Below are positions 14,979 through 22,628 of a stretch of 22,628 nucleotides of DNA, in pieces. The DNA is taken from positions 1-22,628 of the IMG/VR virus record IMGVR_UViG_3300037486_000672, one strand, 5' to 3'. Each line of letters starts with the position of its first letter. Position 1 is the stretch's first letter. This DNA is from a virus. Under the pieces are notes generated by a model that searched no databases, was not told the DNA's origin, and saw nothing but the letters and a program-made list of their open reading frames with translations. Position numbers and translations under genes: made by a program.

Positions 14979-15280
14979 CGGATCGCGACCTCGACGAACA
15001 GCCCGTCATCGTTCACCGTTTGATCGATGCGGTAGGTCGTGGCGCCGACCGTCAGGGCGTCGCCCGGCTGCGGCTCGGGAACGTCCGCCTTGGGCAGTTG
15101 CGCCGTGAGCCGGTTTTCCAAGCGTTCGCCAAACTGGCCGACGTTATCGACGCTGCGGTTGAGAATCGCCCACGTCGCTTTTGCCGCGCCGAATCCCGGC
15201 TCATAAACCGCCGCATCCCCGAGGACGCGGCGGAACATCGACATTCCGGTATTTTTGAAAATCTGGTCGAAAAGGCTCAT
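14975..15280 (-). CDS. Head-tail joining protein, FII-like
   Basis: The product has 101 residues. ATG 15280 overlaps the capsid gene stop (ATGA) and is preferred over an upstream start that would add residues inside the capsid gene. The N-terminus is helical (M-S-L-F-D-Q-I-F-K). Residues 40-100 are beta-rich, with R-S-V-D-N-V-G-Q-F-G-E-R and T-T-Y-R-I-D-Q-T-V-N-D-D-G-L. This fits the lambda FII/Gifsy-2-type attachment protein (usual length near 110-120). It would sit below the portal and gpW ring and form the docking surface for the tail. Confidence 0.65.
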   Translation of the reverse strand: MSLFDQIFKNTGMSMFRRVLGDAAVYEPGFGAAKATWAILNRSVDNVGQFGERLENRLTAQLPKADVPEPQPGDALTVGATTYRIDQTVNDDGLFVEVAIR

Positions 15281-16443
15281 CCGAGCAAAATCGCGACATG
15301 TTCGGACTTGATGACCGATACGCCCCACGCGAGCTGGATTTCGTATTCGCCCATCATGTAGCCGGGGTAGTACGCCAGCCCCAGCGAAATTCCGGACACG
15401 GGATCGGTGATCGCCATCCGGTCGCTGGCCAGATCGCCGGCGACGGGAGTCGCTGGGAGCCGGGTCGCCAACAAGATCGCGTTACGATTGAATGCCACGT
15501 TGCGGGCAGCGGTGGCGATCGTGGTGATGGCGCGGGCGGCGGATGTTTGTGCGACGCGCAAGCCGGGAGCGGCGATGGTGATCGAATCGCCAGCCGCCGG
15601 ATTGGCACCAGCGAACGCCACTGACGCGACCACGTACTTGTTGGTATCGTTCGCCAGCGCGATGATATCGCCGGCGGCGACCACGCCGGTGCCGGCGGTG
15701 GCCAGTGGCAGTACGGTTTGTCCGATCGACAGCACGGCGGCGGTGGTCGTAGCGCTCGCCATCGCGCCGGCCGTCGCGGTCGGAACCTGCGCGGATTCCC
15801 GGATCGCGAACCCGTTGATATCGAAAATGATGCCCTGGCGTTGCAGGCTGTTGTCGCCAGCCATGTAGGCCTGCGCTTGTTTGGCGCGGATGTTCGCGCC
15901 GGCAGCGGTATTGACGACGAGGGTGCGATCCGACAACGGGGCGCCGTTATCGTCCAGGATTTTGCGCGTTTGCGCCGCGTCTCCGTAGTCTCCGGCCGAG
16001 CCGAACGGAGTCGTGGCGGCCGTGCCGTAGGCGCGGGAAGCTGCTTTATAAGCGGCGGCCGCTACGTCGGCCTCCATTTCGTTGATCGCGGCCCTGATCG
16101 CCTGCGCGATTTGCCCCTGTTGGATCGTCAAAAATCCAGGTCCGGCATTGACCGATTTTTGTTCTTCGCCGGTCCAACTGAACGGGAATGCACGGTATTT
16201 GGAAATCGTCAGCGAGACGTTGCCGATGGTTTGGTCGGAGGCGGCCGGCAACGCCATGGCCGGCGCGATGTTCTTGCCGGCAGCGTTCGCCGAACTGACC
16301 GGAATCCGCAGGGTTTGATTGGCGGCCACCTGATCGGCGGTCGCATCCCGCGCGATGGACGGGATAAACCCGACCAGTTCGCGGGAGACCACGTCCAGGG
16401 CGGCGTAAAAATCGGGGATCAGGTTCGTGAGGGTGTTGGCCAT
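15277..16443 (-). CDS. Major capsid protein, P22 coat superfamily
   Basis: The product has 388 residues from ATG 16443 with AGGAG 7 bases upstream. The start M-A-N-T-L-T-N-L-I-P-D, followed by V-S-R-E-L-V-G-F-I-P, is characteristic of bacterial prophage members of the P22 coat family as I recall them. A spine-helix-like region (Q-A-I-R-A-A-I-N-E-M-E-A-D-V-A) sits near 115-135. An inserted beta domain around 225-300 (A-G-T-G-V-V-A-A-G-D-I-I-A-L-A) matches the P22 I-domain. The fold is HK97-like. The gene follows the S49 protease/scaffold gene, as expected for a head module. It is the most abundant virion protein. No lambda gpD-like decoration gene is seen. Confidence 0.85.
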   Translation of the reverse strand: MANTLTNLIPDFYAALDVVSRELVGFIPSIARDATADQVAANQTLRIPVSSANAAGKNIAPAMALPAASDQTIGNVSLTISKYRAFPFSWTGEEQKSVNAGPGFLTIQQGQIAQAIRAAINEMEADVAAAAYKAASRAYGTAATTPFGSAGDYGDAAQTRKILDDNGAPLSDRTLVVNTAAGANIRAKQAQAYMAGDNSLQRQGIIFDINGFAIRESAQVPTATAGAMASATTTAAVLSIGQTVLPLATAGTGVVAAGDIIALANDTNKYVVASVAFAGANPAAGDSITIAAPGLRVAQTSAARAITTIATAARNVAFNRNAILLATRLPATPVAGDLASDRMAITDPVSGISLGLAYYPGYMMGEYEIQLAWGVSVIKSEHVAILLG

Positions 16444-16455
16444 GAAGAGGCTCCT

Positions 16456-17901
16456 TTAATCGATGACTTTGCCGCCAGCCACGATAAACTCGCGCTGTTT
16501 GGCCGGGTGAAGCGTCGCAAAAGCAGCGCGGGAGAGGGTTTCTCTGTGCGTCGGAGGCGTGGCGTCTACCGGGTTTTGTTCCGACCGGGTCACCAGCGCG
16601 TTCCAGGTCGCGGCCATGGCATCCGTTTCGGTGGAACCATGCAAGATCAATCCATCCGCCAATTCCGGCGCGCCGGCGGTGGCGCATATGGCGCGGACGG
16701 CCTTGGCCTGTTTGATTTTGGTTGCCAACTGCTCGCGGGTATGCGGGGTTTTCAGCGCCAACTCGGCCAAACCGGGTTCGTCGGCGGCATGGCACATCTG
16801 CACGATTTCGAGTGCGGTCAGTGCGGCCAGTGCGACGGGCGCCGGTGGCGAGGCGTCCTGAACCGGCTCGGTTTCTGGTTCGTCCGGCGTCGATTCGTCC
16901 GGTTTTTCCTTTTCCGGATCGATTTTTGCCTCGGCATCGGGATCGGGATCGGCGCTGACCGAAATATCGAGATTGAGACGTTTCTTCCCGAAACCGAAAA
17001 TTTCCATGGTGGGGAGCTTCATGGGCGTACTCTGGGCGCGATAAGCGCCGGTCGAGGTTGAAATCTGGGCGGCGAGACGGGCGACGGCCTGGTCTGGCGT
17101 CTCCACGCGATCGACGAGGCGGGCGGTCAGGGCCTGTTCGCCGATATAAACGCGGGCCTCGGTCGCTTTCAGCGCGGCGGCATCGGTTGCGGGGCGATAG
17201 CTGGCCACTCGCCCGACGAACAGGTCGTAGTAATAATCCACGGCGGCCTGAATGTCGGCGGCCACTTCTTGCGAAAGGGGTTCCAGCGGATTGCCATCGA
17301 TTTTGTGGGCGCCGGCATAGATGTAAGTCACGGCCAGCCCCATCGAATCCATCGCGCGCGACATATCGACGTGCGAAGTCACCACGCCGATGCTGCCCGC
17401 CATGCCCGTCGGCACGATCGATACGCTGTCGGCGGCGCTGGCGATCAAATAAGCGGCGGAGGCGGCCATGTCCCCCGCGATGGCAGCGATGGGCTTGACG
17501 CGGCGAGCGGCATAAACCTGGTCGGCGAATTGGAATGCGCCGGACACCTCGCCGCCAGGCGAGTCGATTTCGAGCAGGATGGCGCGGACGTTCGGGTTTC
17601 TCAGCGCGCCGTCCAAGGCGCGGGCGAGGCCGTCGTAGCCCTGGATGTAGCTGGAATCGGCCTGTAAACCGCCGCGATGGGCGAGAATGCCGAACACTTC
17701 CAGGATGGCGACGCCGTTGTCGAGCAGCCGGTAATCGCCTTTTTCGCGCGTGCCGAACTGGGCGGTGTACGCCTGGGGCGCGGGCGGCGCGGCGACGCCG
17801 AACCGGTCGGACAAGCCGGCTACGATGGCATGCAGTTTGCCGGGATGGATCAGCAGCGGCGTATTGAACAGCCGGGTGGCGATGTAGGGCAACAGGTTCA
17901 T
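16456..17901 (-). CDS. S49-family prohead protease with scaffold-like C-terminal region
   Basis: The product has 481 residues from ATG 17901, overlapping the portal stop by ATGA; upstream in-frame sequence lies inside the portal gene. Residues 60-290 form an SppA/lambda gpC-type serine protease. It has I-D-S-P-G-G at 112-117, M-A-A-S-A-A-Y with catalytic Ser148, and A-G-A-H-K with Lys200 as the general base. Residues 315-355 are very acidic and Pro-rich. Residues 360-420 form a helical domain (T-A-L-E-I-V-Q-M-C-H-A-A-D-E) seen in other prophage S49 proteases. In lambda the C-terminal part of C also yields the scaffold Nu3 from an internal start. Met294 (17020-17022) is a possible internal start here, but its ribosome binding site is weak. 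The enzyme matures the prohead. Confidence 0.88.
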   Translation of the reverse strand: MNLLPYIATRLFNTPLLIHPGKLHAIVAGLSDRFGVAAPPAPQAYTAQFGTREKGDYRLLDNGVAILEVFGILAHRGGLQADSSYIQGYDGLARALDGALRNPNVRAILLEIDSPGGEVSGAFQFADQVYAARRVKPIAAIAGDMAASAAYLIASAADSVSIVPTGMAGSIGVVTSHVDMSRAMDSMGLAVTYIYAGAHKIDGNPLEPLSQEVAADIQAAVDYYYDLFVGRVASYRPATDAAALKATEARVYIGEQALTARLVDRVETPDQAVARLAAQISTSTGAYRAQSTPMKLPTMEIFGFGKKRLNLDISVSADPDPDAEAKIDPEKEKPDESTPDEPETEPVQDASPPAPVALAALTALEIVQMCHAADEPGLAELALKTPHTREQLATKIKQAKAVRAICATAGAPELADGLILHGSTETDAMAATWNALVTRSEQNPVDATPPTHRETLSRAAFATLHPAKQREFIVAGGKVID

Positions 17902-19442
17902 AAAATTGGTTTTTCCGGCTCTGGTGGATCGTCGGCAACCGGAGGCGAGGAGCCATAGTGCAATCCGAGGGTGGATTCCCGCGCGCGGTCGGCGGCCTGG
18001 TCGTTGTCCACGTCCTCCGCGTCCCAGCCGTCCTCCGCCACCACTGCCGAACGCGAGGTGAGGCCGTGGTCGATCTTGAGGATCTTGGTCTGCGCTTCCT
18101 GCAAGGGGTTGACGTAACTCCAGGCTTGCGGGCGCCACTCGCAGCGCTGAAGCGGGCGCGGGTCGGCGAGGTAGCCGGGGATGGACAGGGCGCCGCTCAG
18201 GACGGCGGCGGTCAGCCAGTTTTTGTAGACGGGTTGCAGCACCTGGCCGACGAAATGGTCTTGCTGGAATTCCAGCTCTCGGTAAAAAACGTTCAGGATC
18301 ACCCGCATGATGCGGTCGTTGGCGCCGGCGTAATCGCCGACCATCAGTTCGTAGGGGACGCCCCAGCCGGCGGCGATGCCGCGCAACTGACCGCGCATGA
18401 AATCCAGCAGGCCCTGGTTTCCGGTATCGCCGCCGAACAGCTCGACGCGCTCGCTCGTGCCCAGTTGCAGCATGTAGCCGTCTTCGATGTCGATGAAGGT
18501 CTTTTTTTCCTGCTCCAGCGTGATCTGTTCGCGCAGGGCGGCGGCGGCAGCGAGTGCGGCCGGGACGTTGGCGAGGTAATCGGCGGACGATTCGATGGTC
18601 GCCAGTTGCTGTTGCAGGTTCGCCAGGATCGGGTTGGCTGGCCCGTCGGCGATGGGGTTATCTTCCGGCTGCTCTTTGTAAATCACGCCGGAAAACCGCG
18701 CCTTGTTGCGCTTGCGGGTCAGTTCGGCCGATTCGTAGTGATCCAGCACGCGGGCGCGGTGCAGCGCGCTCAATCCTTCCGGGGCCCCGCGCAGTTGCCC
18801 GGGGCGGTCGGGCAGGTAGTGATGCAGGATCTCGGCGGCGGGCACGCGGCTGGTCGTGTGGGGGGAAACGACGACGAAGCGTTCGCCGGGATGCTCGCGG
18901 TAGAAATGATAGGCGGTGCGGCGGCCGGTGGCGTCGCGTTCGATGCCCTGGCGGATGCGGCGCAGCGGATCGTTCAGGCCGAGCGGCAGCAGGTCGGCTT
19001 CGATCAGTTGCAGTTGCAGGGGGACGGAAAACCCGTCGCTTTTGCGGCGCCAGAACAGGCGGGCGAACACTTCGCCGGACTCGTGGCGAGCGCGGCTGGC
19101 GAGCGATTGGAGGCCGTAGAAATCCATGACACCGTCGGCGTCGGCCTCGGCGGTCCAGTCGTTCCAGAGGGCGATGATTTCGGCTCGCAGGCCCTGATCG
19201 GCGATTTTCGGGCGGGGCTGGATGCCGCAGCCGATGAGGTGGCTGACCAGCAGCTTGACGGCGCGCCGAATCCACGGGTTGTTGCGGACGGCGTCCTGCG
19301 CGCGGGCGCGGGCGATTTGGCTGGATTCCAGCGCGGCGTTGGGACCGTAGAGGGTCTGGTCCCAATCGGCGACGCGAGGTTTGTCGCTGGTCGCTTCGTA
19401 GGCACCCATGCGGATCGGACGGACGGTGGCCGGCGATCTCAT
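17898..19442 (-). CDS. Phage portal protein, lambda gpB family
   Basis: The product has 514 residues from ATG 19442, overlapping the gpW-like stop. Hallmarks of the lambda-type portal are A-R-A-R-A-Q-D-A-V-R-N-N-P-W and later V-S-H-L-I-G-C-G-I-Q-P near 45-75; G-E-V-F-A-R-L-F near 122; P-D-R-P-G-Q-L-R-G near 210; and L-R-G-I-A-A-G-W-G-V-P-Y-E-L-M near 355. The last is the usual stem/crown region. Twelve copies form the DNA entry vertex and bind terminase. The acidic, Pro-rich C-terminus (D-D-P-P-E-P-E-K-P) is typical. The next gene starts on the stop codon. Confidence 0.93.
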   Translation of the reverse strand: MRSPATVRPIRMGAYEATSDKPRVADWDQTLYGPNAALESSQIARARAQDAVRNNPWIRRAVKLLVSHLIGCGIQPRPKIADQGLRAEIIALWNDWTAEADADGVMDFYGLQSLASRARHESGEVFARLFWRRKSDGFSVPLQLQLIEADLLPLGLNDPLRRIRQGIERDATGRRTAYHFYREHPGERFVVVSPHTTSRVPAAEILHHYLPDRPGQLRGAPEGLSALHRARVLDHYESAELTRKRNKARFSGVIYKEQPEDNPIADGPANPILANLQQQLATIESSADYLANVPAALAAAAALREQITLEQEKKTFIDIEDGYMLQLGTSERVELFGGDTGNQGLLDFMRGQLRGIAAGWGVPYELMVGDYAGANDRIMRVILNVFYRELEFQQDHFVGQVLQPVYKNWLTAAVLSGALSIPGYLADPRPLQRCEWRPQAWSYVNPLQEAQTKILKIDHGLTSRSAVVAEDGWDAEDVDNDQAADRARESTLGLHYGSSPPVADDPPEPEKPIL

Positions 19443-19693
19443 AGCCCTTTGCCTCCACCGAGGTAAAACCCGCGGCGCGGCAATGCGTTGGTAGACAGCG
19501 CGGCGACGGCGGCCTGGAGGTCGCGGATGTGCTTTTCGAGTGCGGCGGGCGTGGTCGGGACGAAGGTGATCCGCTTGTCGCCGGTGGCGATCGCGCCGAC
19601 GGCTTCGCCGCGCAGCAGCATGGGCAGCGCGGTTTGGGCGAGGGTCAGGGCCTCGGCCAGAGTTTCGAGCGGGATGCCAGAGTAAAGGCTCAT
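19439..19693 (-). CDS. gpW-like head-tail joining protein
   Basis: The product has 84 residues from ATG 19693. Residues 8-28 are a helix (P-L-E-T-L-A-E-A-L-T-L-A-Q). A beta hairpin follows (T-G-D-K-R-I-T-F-V near 38-46), then a second helix (L-E-K-H-I-R-D-L-Q-A-A-V-A). This alpha-beta-beta-alpha plan, the size and the place before the portal gene match lambda gpW (68 residues). The C-terminus is Gly-rich. The protein plugs the portal after packaging. AGGGA about 6 bases before the ATG is the ribosome binding site and lies beside a small hairpin. Confidence 0.85.
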   Translation of the reverse strand: MSLYSGIPLETLAEALTLAQTALPMLLRGEAVGAIATGDKRITFVPTTPAALEKHIRDLQAAVAALSTNALPRRGFYLGGGKGL

Positions 19694-19697
19694 GCGT

Positions 19698-19712
19698 CCC
19701 TGTATATCAGGG
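19698..19712 (-). promoter_or_regulatory. Hairpin at the ribosome binding site of the gpW-like gene
   Basis: CCCTG and CAGGG form a perfect 5-base inverted repeat with a 5-base AT loop. In the mRNA sense its 3' arm contains the AGGG ribosome binding site of the gpW-like gene, so folding would hide that site. It could tune translation of the head-tail joiner or serve as a small operator. Confidence 0.35.
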
Positions 19713-19725
19713 CGGGGCGCGAAAG

Positions 19726-19760
19726 TTCATAGGAGGATTTCATGGGAAAACTCCTATGAA
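19726..19760. repeat. Perfect 10-base inverted repeat in an AT-rich gap
   Basis: TTCATAGGAG (19726-19735) and CTCCTATGAA (19751-19760) are exact reverse complements separated by 15 bases. The gap between the 64-residue gene and the gpW-like gene (19694-19875) is visibly AT-rich between about 19735 and 19815, unlike the rest of the late operon. No T tract follows the stem on the - strand, so it is not a normal terminator. A regulatory hairpin, protein-binding site or scar of an insertion or deletion are all possible. Confidence 0.5.
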
Positions 19761-19875
19761 AATCCGTGGATAAGTCCTAAAATATCAATAGATTTAATGA
19801 CTTGATAAATCATTTTTCGCGATGACGGCGGTGATGAACTCCCGAATCATGGCCGGATGCGCGGGATCGAGGCGG

Positions 19876-20070
19876 TCATCGCCGGACGGTCGGCCGCTTT
19901 CCGGGAATCGCTCGAACGGTCCCGGAAAAGTCCCTGACTTTGGGATGGCGGATGTACACCATGTCGCCGGCGTACTTCATCCTCGCGTCCAGGACCGCCG
20001 ATTGGATCGTCTCTGCGGTCAGCGGTTGGGCGGTCAGCTTTTCGCGGATATAATCCAGAATATCGCTCAT
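19876..20070 (-). CDS. Small hypothetical protein between terminase and gpW-like genes
   Basis: The product has 64 residues from ATG 20070, overlapping the large terminase stop (ATGA). Residues 1-30 are helical (M-S-D-I-L-D-Y-I-R-E-K-L, P-L-T-A-E-T-I), then Y-A-G-D-M-V-Y-I-R-H-P-K. That two-part start vaguely recalls the N-terminal half of Mor-type phage proteins, but the C-terminal helix-turn-helix is missing. After the stop another frame reads D-D-R-L-D-P-A-H-P-A-M-I-R-E-F-I-T-A-V-I-A-K-N-D to a TAA at 19794-19796, so a frameshifted C-terminus is possible. Function unknown. Confidence 0.6.
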   Translation of the reverse strand: MSDILDYIREKLTAQPLTAETIQSAVLDARMKYAGDMVYIRHPKVRDFSGTVRAIPGKRPTVRR

Positions 20071-22085
20071 AGTAAAACCCTCCGGGTGACGGTTTGACGG
20101 CGGACCGACGGTGGCGGCGGAATCGGGCGGATCGGTTCGGCGGAATGCGCGGGAATGGATGCGACGGGGAATGCGGCGTCATCGAATAGCACGGGCTGGG
20201 CCAGAGCACGCTCTATCGCGGCCCATTGCTCCGGTTTCATCAGGTGCACCTTGCGGGAGCGCGCGGCGTGCAGGGCCAGCACCTCGCAGTCCCACGCCTC
20301 GTTGGACTGGCCCGCTTTTTTTTGCCAGATCCGCTTGTTCCTCAAGCTGCGATGCGGCGCTTTCACCTCGCTGGTGATTTGCTTCCAGTAATCGGCGCGA
20401 ACATCGCGATACCAGTGCATCCGGCCCGAGCCGCATCCGGTCAATTTGAGCCGACCGGCCAGCAAATCCTTGGCCTTGTTGGTGCCGACCGGGTAGACCC
20501 GCAGCCCGAAGGTCGCGGCTTTGGTGTTGCGCTGGCCCTTGGTATCGATGCTCGCTTTCGGTTTGCTGAAAATTTCGAGCTGCCCGAAATCCGTGCTCGG
20601 TCCCTTGGTCGGCATGATGTTTTTACCCTTGTGGATCATGGCGCGCACGAACTGGTAAACCGCCTCCGAGGTGGTTCCATCGCCGGAATCGATGCTGGTT
20701 GCGGCCACCGCGAGCAGCGCGCCATTGACGTGCCGGCGCGGCTCGAACAGAAACTTTTCGAGACCGCTCCAAACCGGGTCGGACTTGTCGATCGGATTCC
20801 CGTAGATTTCGCCCCAGTAGACCAGCCAGCTCTCTTCGTCCCGGCCCCAGGCGCGAATGAGGATGGCGAGGCGGTCGTGCTGCACGTCCACTCCGGCAGT
20901 GAGGATCAGGCCGCCGGCCGGCACGGTATTCTCGGAATAGTCTTCGGCCCGATCCATCAGCGCGTCCACGGCGGGCGCGTCGGACTGGTATTCGTAGGGT
21001 AAACCCTGACACGAATTGACGAACACGATCATGTCGGTATCGTCGCCCTGGTCGAGCTTGGCTTGCGCTTCCAGGTAGCGCTCCACCAGCCGCTCCAGGC
21101 GGGAGCCGGGAAACGGGGAATAGAGTTCGTTGATGTGGAACGACGCGACCCCCCGGCATTCGCGTTCCGCGATCCACTCGCCCTGGCGCACGGCCCGGTT
21201 TTTGGCGGCATCGTCCCATGCGGCACCGCAATGCGGGCAGGCGTAAACGGCGGTTTCCGGGCGGGATTTACCGTACACCGGGTGGGAGGCTACCGCATCG
21301 ATCAGCCATTTGACGTTGGCCCAATCCAGGACGTGGGATTCGGGACATTCGGGGCAGGGAACGTGGAAGCGCCGCTGATCGCCGGTCAGGAAAGCATTCT
21401 CGATGGTGGAGATACCCTTGATGCTGGGCGTCCCGCCGAACACCACCTTGCGCCGGGCATAGGTCTTGGTACGCTCTTCCAGCAGCTTGATCGAATCGCC
21501 CTGCTTGCCGACGTTCGCGCTGGCATCGTCCGGCTCTTCCACGAACACGCGCGGGGCCGGCGTCGATTTGACGTTGGAAGGCGAATTGCTGCCGACCAGC
21601 TTGAGAAATCCGCCGGGAAACTTTTTGAACAGTGCTCGATTGCCGTCCTTGCGCGAGGTGCGCACGTCCACCTTGTCGGCCAGACGCGGCGTGGAGATCA
21701 CCATCGGGGCAAACTTCTCGACGCCGTATTCGCGGGCGGCATCCACCTTGGCGAACAGCCCGATCACCGGCGACGGGTCCACGTCGATGATTCGGCCCAG
21801 CCAGTTGTTGATCACGCCGTCGGTCCAGGCGATCTGCGCCGACTTCATGCAGATCACCTTCCAGACGTCGGGATCGTCCAGGGCGGCGTGCATTCCCGGA
21901 ATCCAGGGCGTGATATCGGTGCTGTACTTGCCGGACAGGTCGGCGGATTCGGCGGACAGGTAGCGGTGGCGGTTCGACCATTCGGTGATGCCGATTTTCG
22001 ACGGCGGCGCGAAGGCTTTGCGGGCGCGGATCGATATGGACTGCAAGGTTTTGAGGGTGAGGGCCTGCCAGTCCGAGGTGCTCAT
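20067..22085 (-). CDS. Terminase large subunit, GpA family
   Basis: The product has 672 residues from ATG 22085, overlapping the small-subunit stop. It shows the GpA plan. The N-terminal ATPase has a Walker A-like loop at 78-90 (I-C-M-K-S-A-Q-I-A-W-T-D) and a Walker B-like segment at 180-188 (V-F-V-E-E-P-D-D). The G-G-T-P-S-I-K-G-I-S coupling motif is near 217-226. A four-cysteine zinc site follows (C244, C247, C283, C286). The C-terminal nuclease domain has acidic residues Asp400 (A-G-V-D-V-Q-H-D) and Asp466 (S-I-D-S-G-D-G), with another likely in N-E-A-W-D-C-E-V-L. The enzyme cuts concatemeric DNA and drives it into the prohead through the portal. Length is normal for the family (lambda A is 641). 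Confidence 0.95.
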   Translation of the reverse strand: MSTSDWQALTLKTLQSISIRARKAFAPPSKIGITEWSNRHRYLSAESADLSGKYSTDITPWIPGMHAALDDPDVWKVICMKSAQIAWTDGVINNWLGRIIDVDPSPVIGLFAKVDAAREYGVEKFAPMVISTPRLADKVDVRTSRKDGNRALFKKFPGGFLKLVGSNSPSNVKSTPAPRVFVEEPDDASANVGKQGDSIKLLEERTKTYARRKVVFGGTPSIKGISTIENAFLTGDQRRFHVPCPECPESHVLDWANVKWLIDAVASHPVYGKSRPETAVYACPHCGAAWDDAAKNRAVRQGEWIAERECRGVASFHINELYSPFPGSRLERLVERYLEAQAKLDQGDDTDMIVFVNSCQGLPYEYQSDAPAVDALMDRAEDYSENTVPAGGLILTAGVDVQHDRLAILIRAWGRDEESWLVYWGEIYGNPIDKSDPVWSGLEKFLFEPRRHVNGALLAVAATSIDSGDGTTSEAVYQFVRAMIHKGKNIMPTKGPSTDFGQLEIFSKPKASIDTKGQRNTKAATFGLRVYPVGTNKAKDLLAGRLKLTGCGSGRMHWYRDVRADYWKQITSEVKAPHRSLRNKRIWQKKAGQSNEAWDCEVLALHAARSRKVHLMKPEQWAAIERALAQPVLFDDAAFPVASIPAHSAEPIRPIPPPPSVRRQTVTRRVLL

Positions 22086-22564
22086 GCGGCAGCCTCTTCA
22101 TCGGCAAGAGATTCGTGCGATTTGGCCGCGAGCCGTCGCAGGGCGTCGATGATGTAATTTTCGATGAGGGCGGGATCGATGGTCACACCGTAGAGCGACT
22201 TGATTTCGTGCGCGATTTTGCCGGGCAGCAGCAGCAGTTCGGACCGTGCCCCTACGATCAGCGACAGCCATTCCCGTTCGACGGCGTCGGCGGGAATCAA
22301 CGTGGCAGCTTTTTCCTGGATTTGCAGGTCCAGCATATCGCCCTTCAGACGAGATTCGCGAGCGCGCTCCTTGGTCAATTTGTACTGTTCGTCGCCGCCG
22401 CGCCCGGCCGCGACTTCGGTGTAGTGCCGGATCAGAATTTTGCGCGCTTCTTCGACGGACAGCGCTTCCCACTCGCGCTTGAACAGGCCAAGCGCGTTTA
22501 GGGCGTTCGATATCGCGATTTGGCTTAGTCCCAAATCGTCGGCGATCTCTTGCTGTGTAGCCAT
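22082..22564 (-). CDS. Terminase small subunit, Nu1-like
   Basis: The product has 160 residues from ATG 22564. Residues 3-30 form a helix-turn-helix (Q-Q-E-I-A-D-D-L-G-L-S-Q-I-A-I-S-N-A-L). The middle is a long charged helix (Y-K-L-T-K-E-R-A-R-E-S-R-L-K-G-D-M-L-D-L). The rest matches the Nu1/small terminase pattern of prophages (A-D-A-V-E-R-E-W, R-S-E-L-L-L-L-P-G-K-I-A). It recognises the packaging site and recruits the large subunit. The ribosome binding site is weak. It is the first late gene in the window. Confidence 0.85.
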   Translation of the reverse strand: MATQQEIADDLGLSQIAISNALNALGLFKREWEALSVEEARKILIRHYTEVAAGRGGDEQYKLTKERARESRLKGDMLDLQIQEKAATLIPADAVEREWLSLIVGARSELLLLPGKIAHEIKSLYGVTIDPALIENYIIDALRRLAAKSHESLADEEAAA

Positions 22565-22628
22565 AACTTATTGATTATAATACCATTTAATATGCCAAAT
22601 CTGGATAAAAACCGGGGTGCGAATAATT
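22565..22628 (-). promoter_or_regulatory. AT-rich region with candidate late promoter
   Basis: The bases before the small terminase gene are AT-rich compared with the operon. On the - strand a perfect TATAAT lies at 22574-22579, only about 10 bases before the ATG. TTGGCA upstream has a 13-base spacer, too short for a normal -35, and the hexamer at the right distance is a poor match. A second AT-rich stretch (TATTAAAT) lies further upstream. A late promoter here is plausible, but start-site position and regulator are unknown, and the window ends. Confidence 0.3.

Noticed and set aside
1-22628. tRNA genes, CRISPR arrays, insertion sequences, integrase or att sites
   Set aside because: None seen on reading both strands; no repeat-spacer pattern, transposase motif or long terminal repeats were found.

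Overview
The window looks like part of a temperate, siphovirus-type phage or prophage in a high-GC proteobacterium. A gamma- or betaproteobacterial host is likely, judged from GC-rich codon use, a DUF4124 protein and a Rha/KilAC-type antirepressor with an ash/icd-like leader. No integrase, lysis gene, tRNA, CRISPR or attachment site is visible, so only part of the element is here.

Left part, + strand (1-2.2 kb), the accessory/regulatory end. It begins with the 3' part of a markedly AT-rich gene for a T5orf172/GIY-YIG-like protein with a C-terminal four-cysteine zinc-finger-like segment. A signal-peptide DUF4124 protein overlaps its end. Next comes a 349-base leader (833-1181) with the layout of a phage P1/P7 C4-type antisense RNA. 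It has a candidate promoter, two hairpins, a terminator-like hairpin with seven T, and two segments complementary in antiparallel order to the downstream leader. An icd-like 40-codon frame lies across that leader. It precedes a Rha/KilAC antirepressor-like gene, a small unknown gene and a stub that runs into the opposing operon.

Right part, - strand (22.6 down to 2.1 kb), one compact late operon read right to left. It encodes the terminase small and large (GpA) subunits, a small unknown protein, a gpW-like head-tail joiner, a lambda-type portal, an S49 prohead protease with scaffold-like tail, a P22-type coat protein, an FII-like head-tail joiner and a probable tail terminator. These are followed by the tail tube protein, a small tail protein, a 1222-residue tape measure and six tail-tip/virion genes. 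Many junctions are 4-base ATGA overlaps, so translation is probably coupled.

Together the genes make a mosaic virion: lambda-like packaging and portal, a P22-superfamily coat, and tail-tip genes that from memory resemble those of B3/JBD30-like transposable siphophages. The most interesting item is the C4-like antisense leader in front of rha. Others are the AT-rich nuclease-like gene, the internal repeats of the 1211-residue tail protein, and an AT-rich, hairpin-bearing gap inside the late operon.
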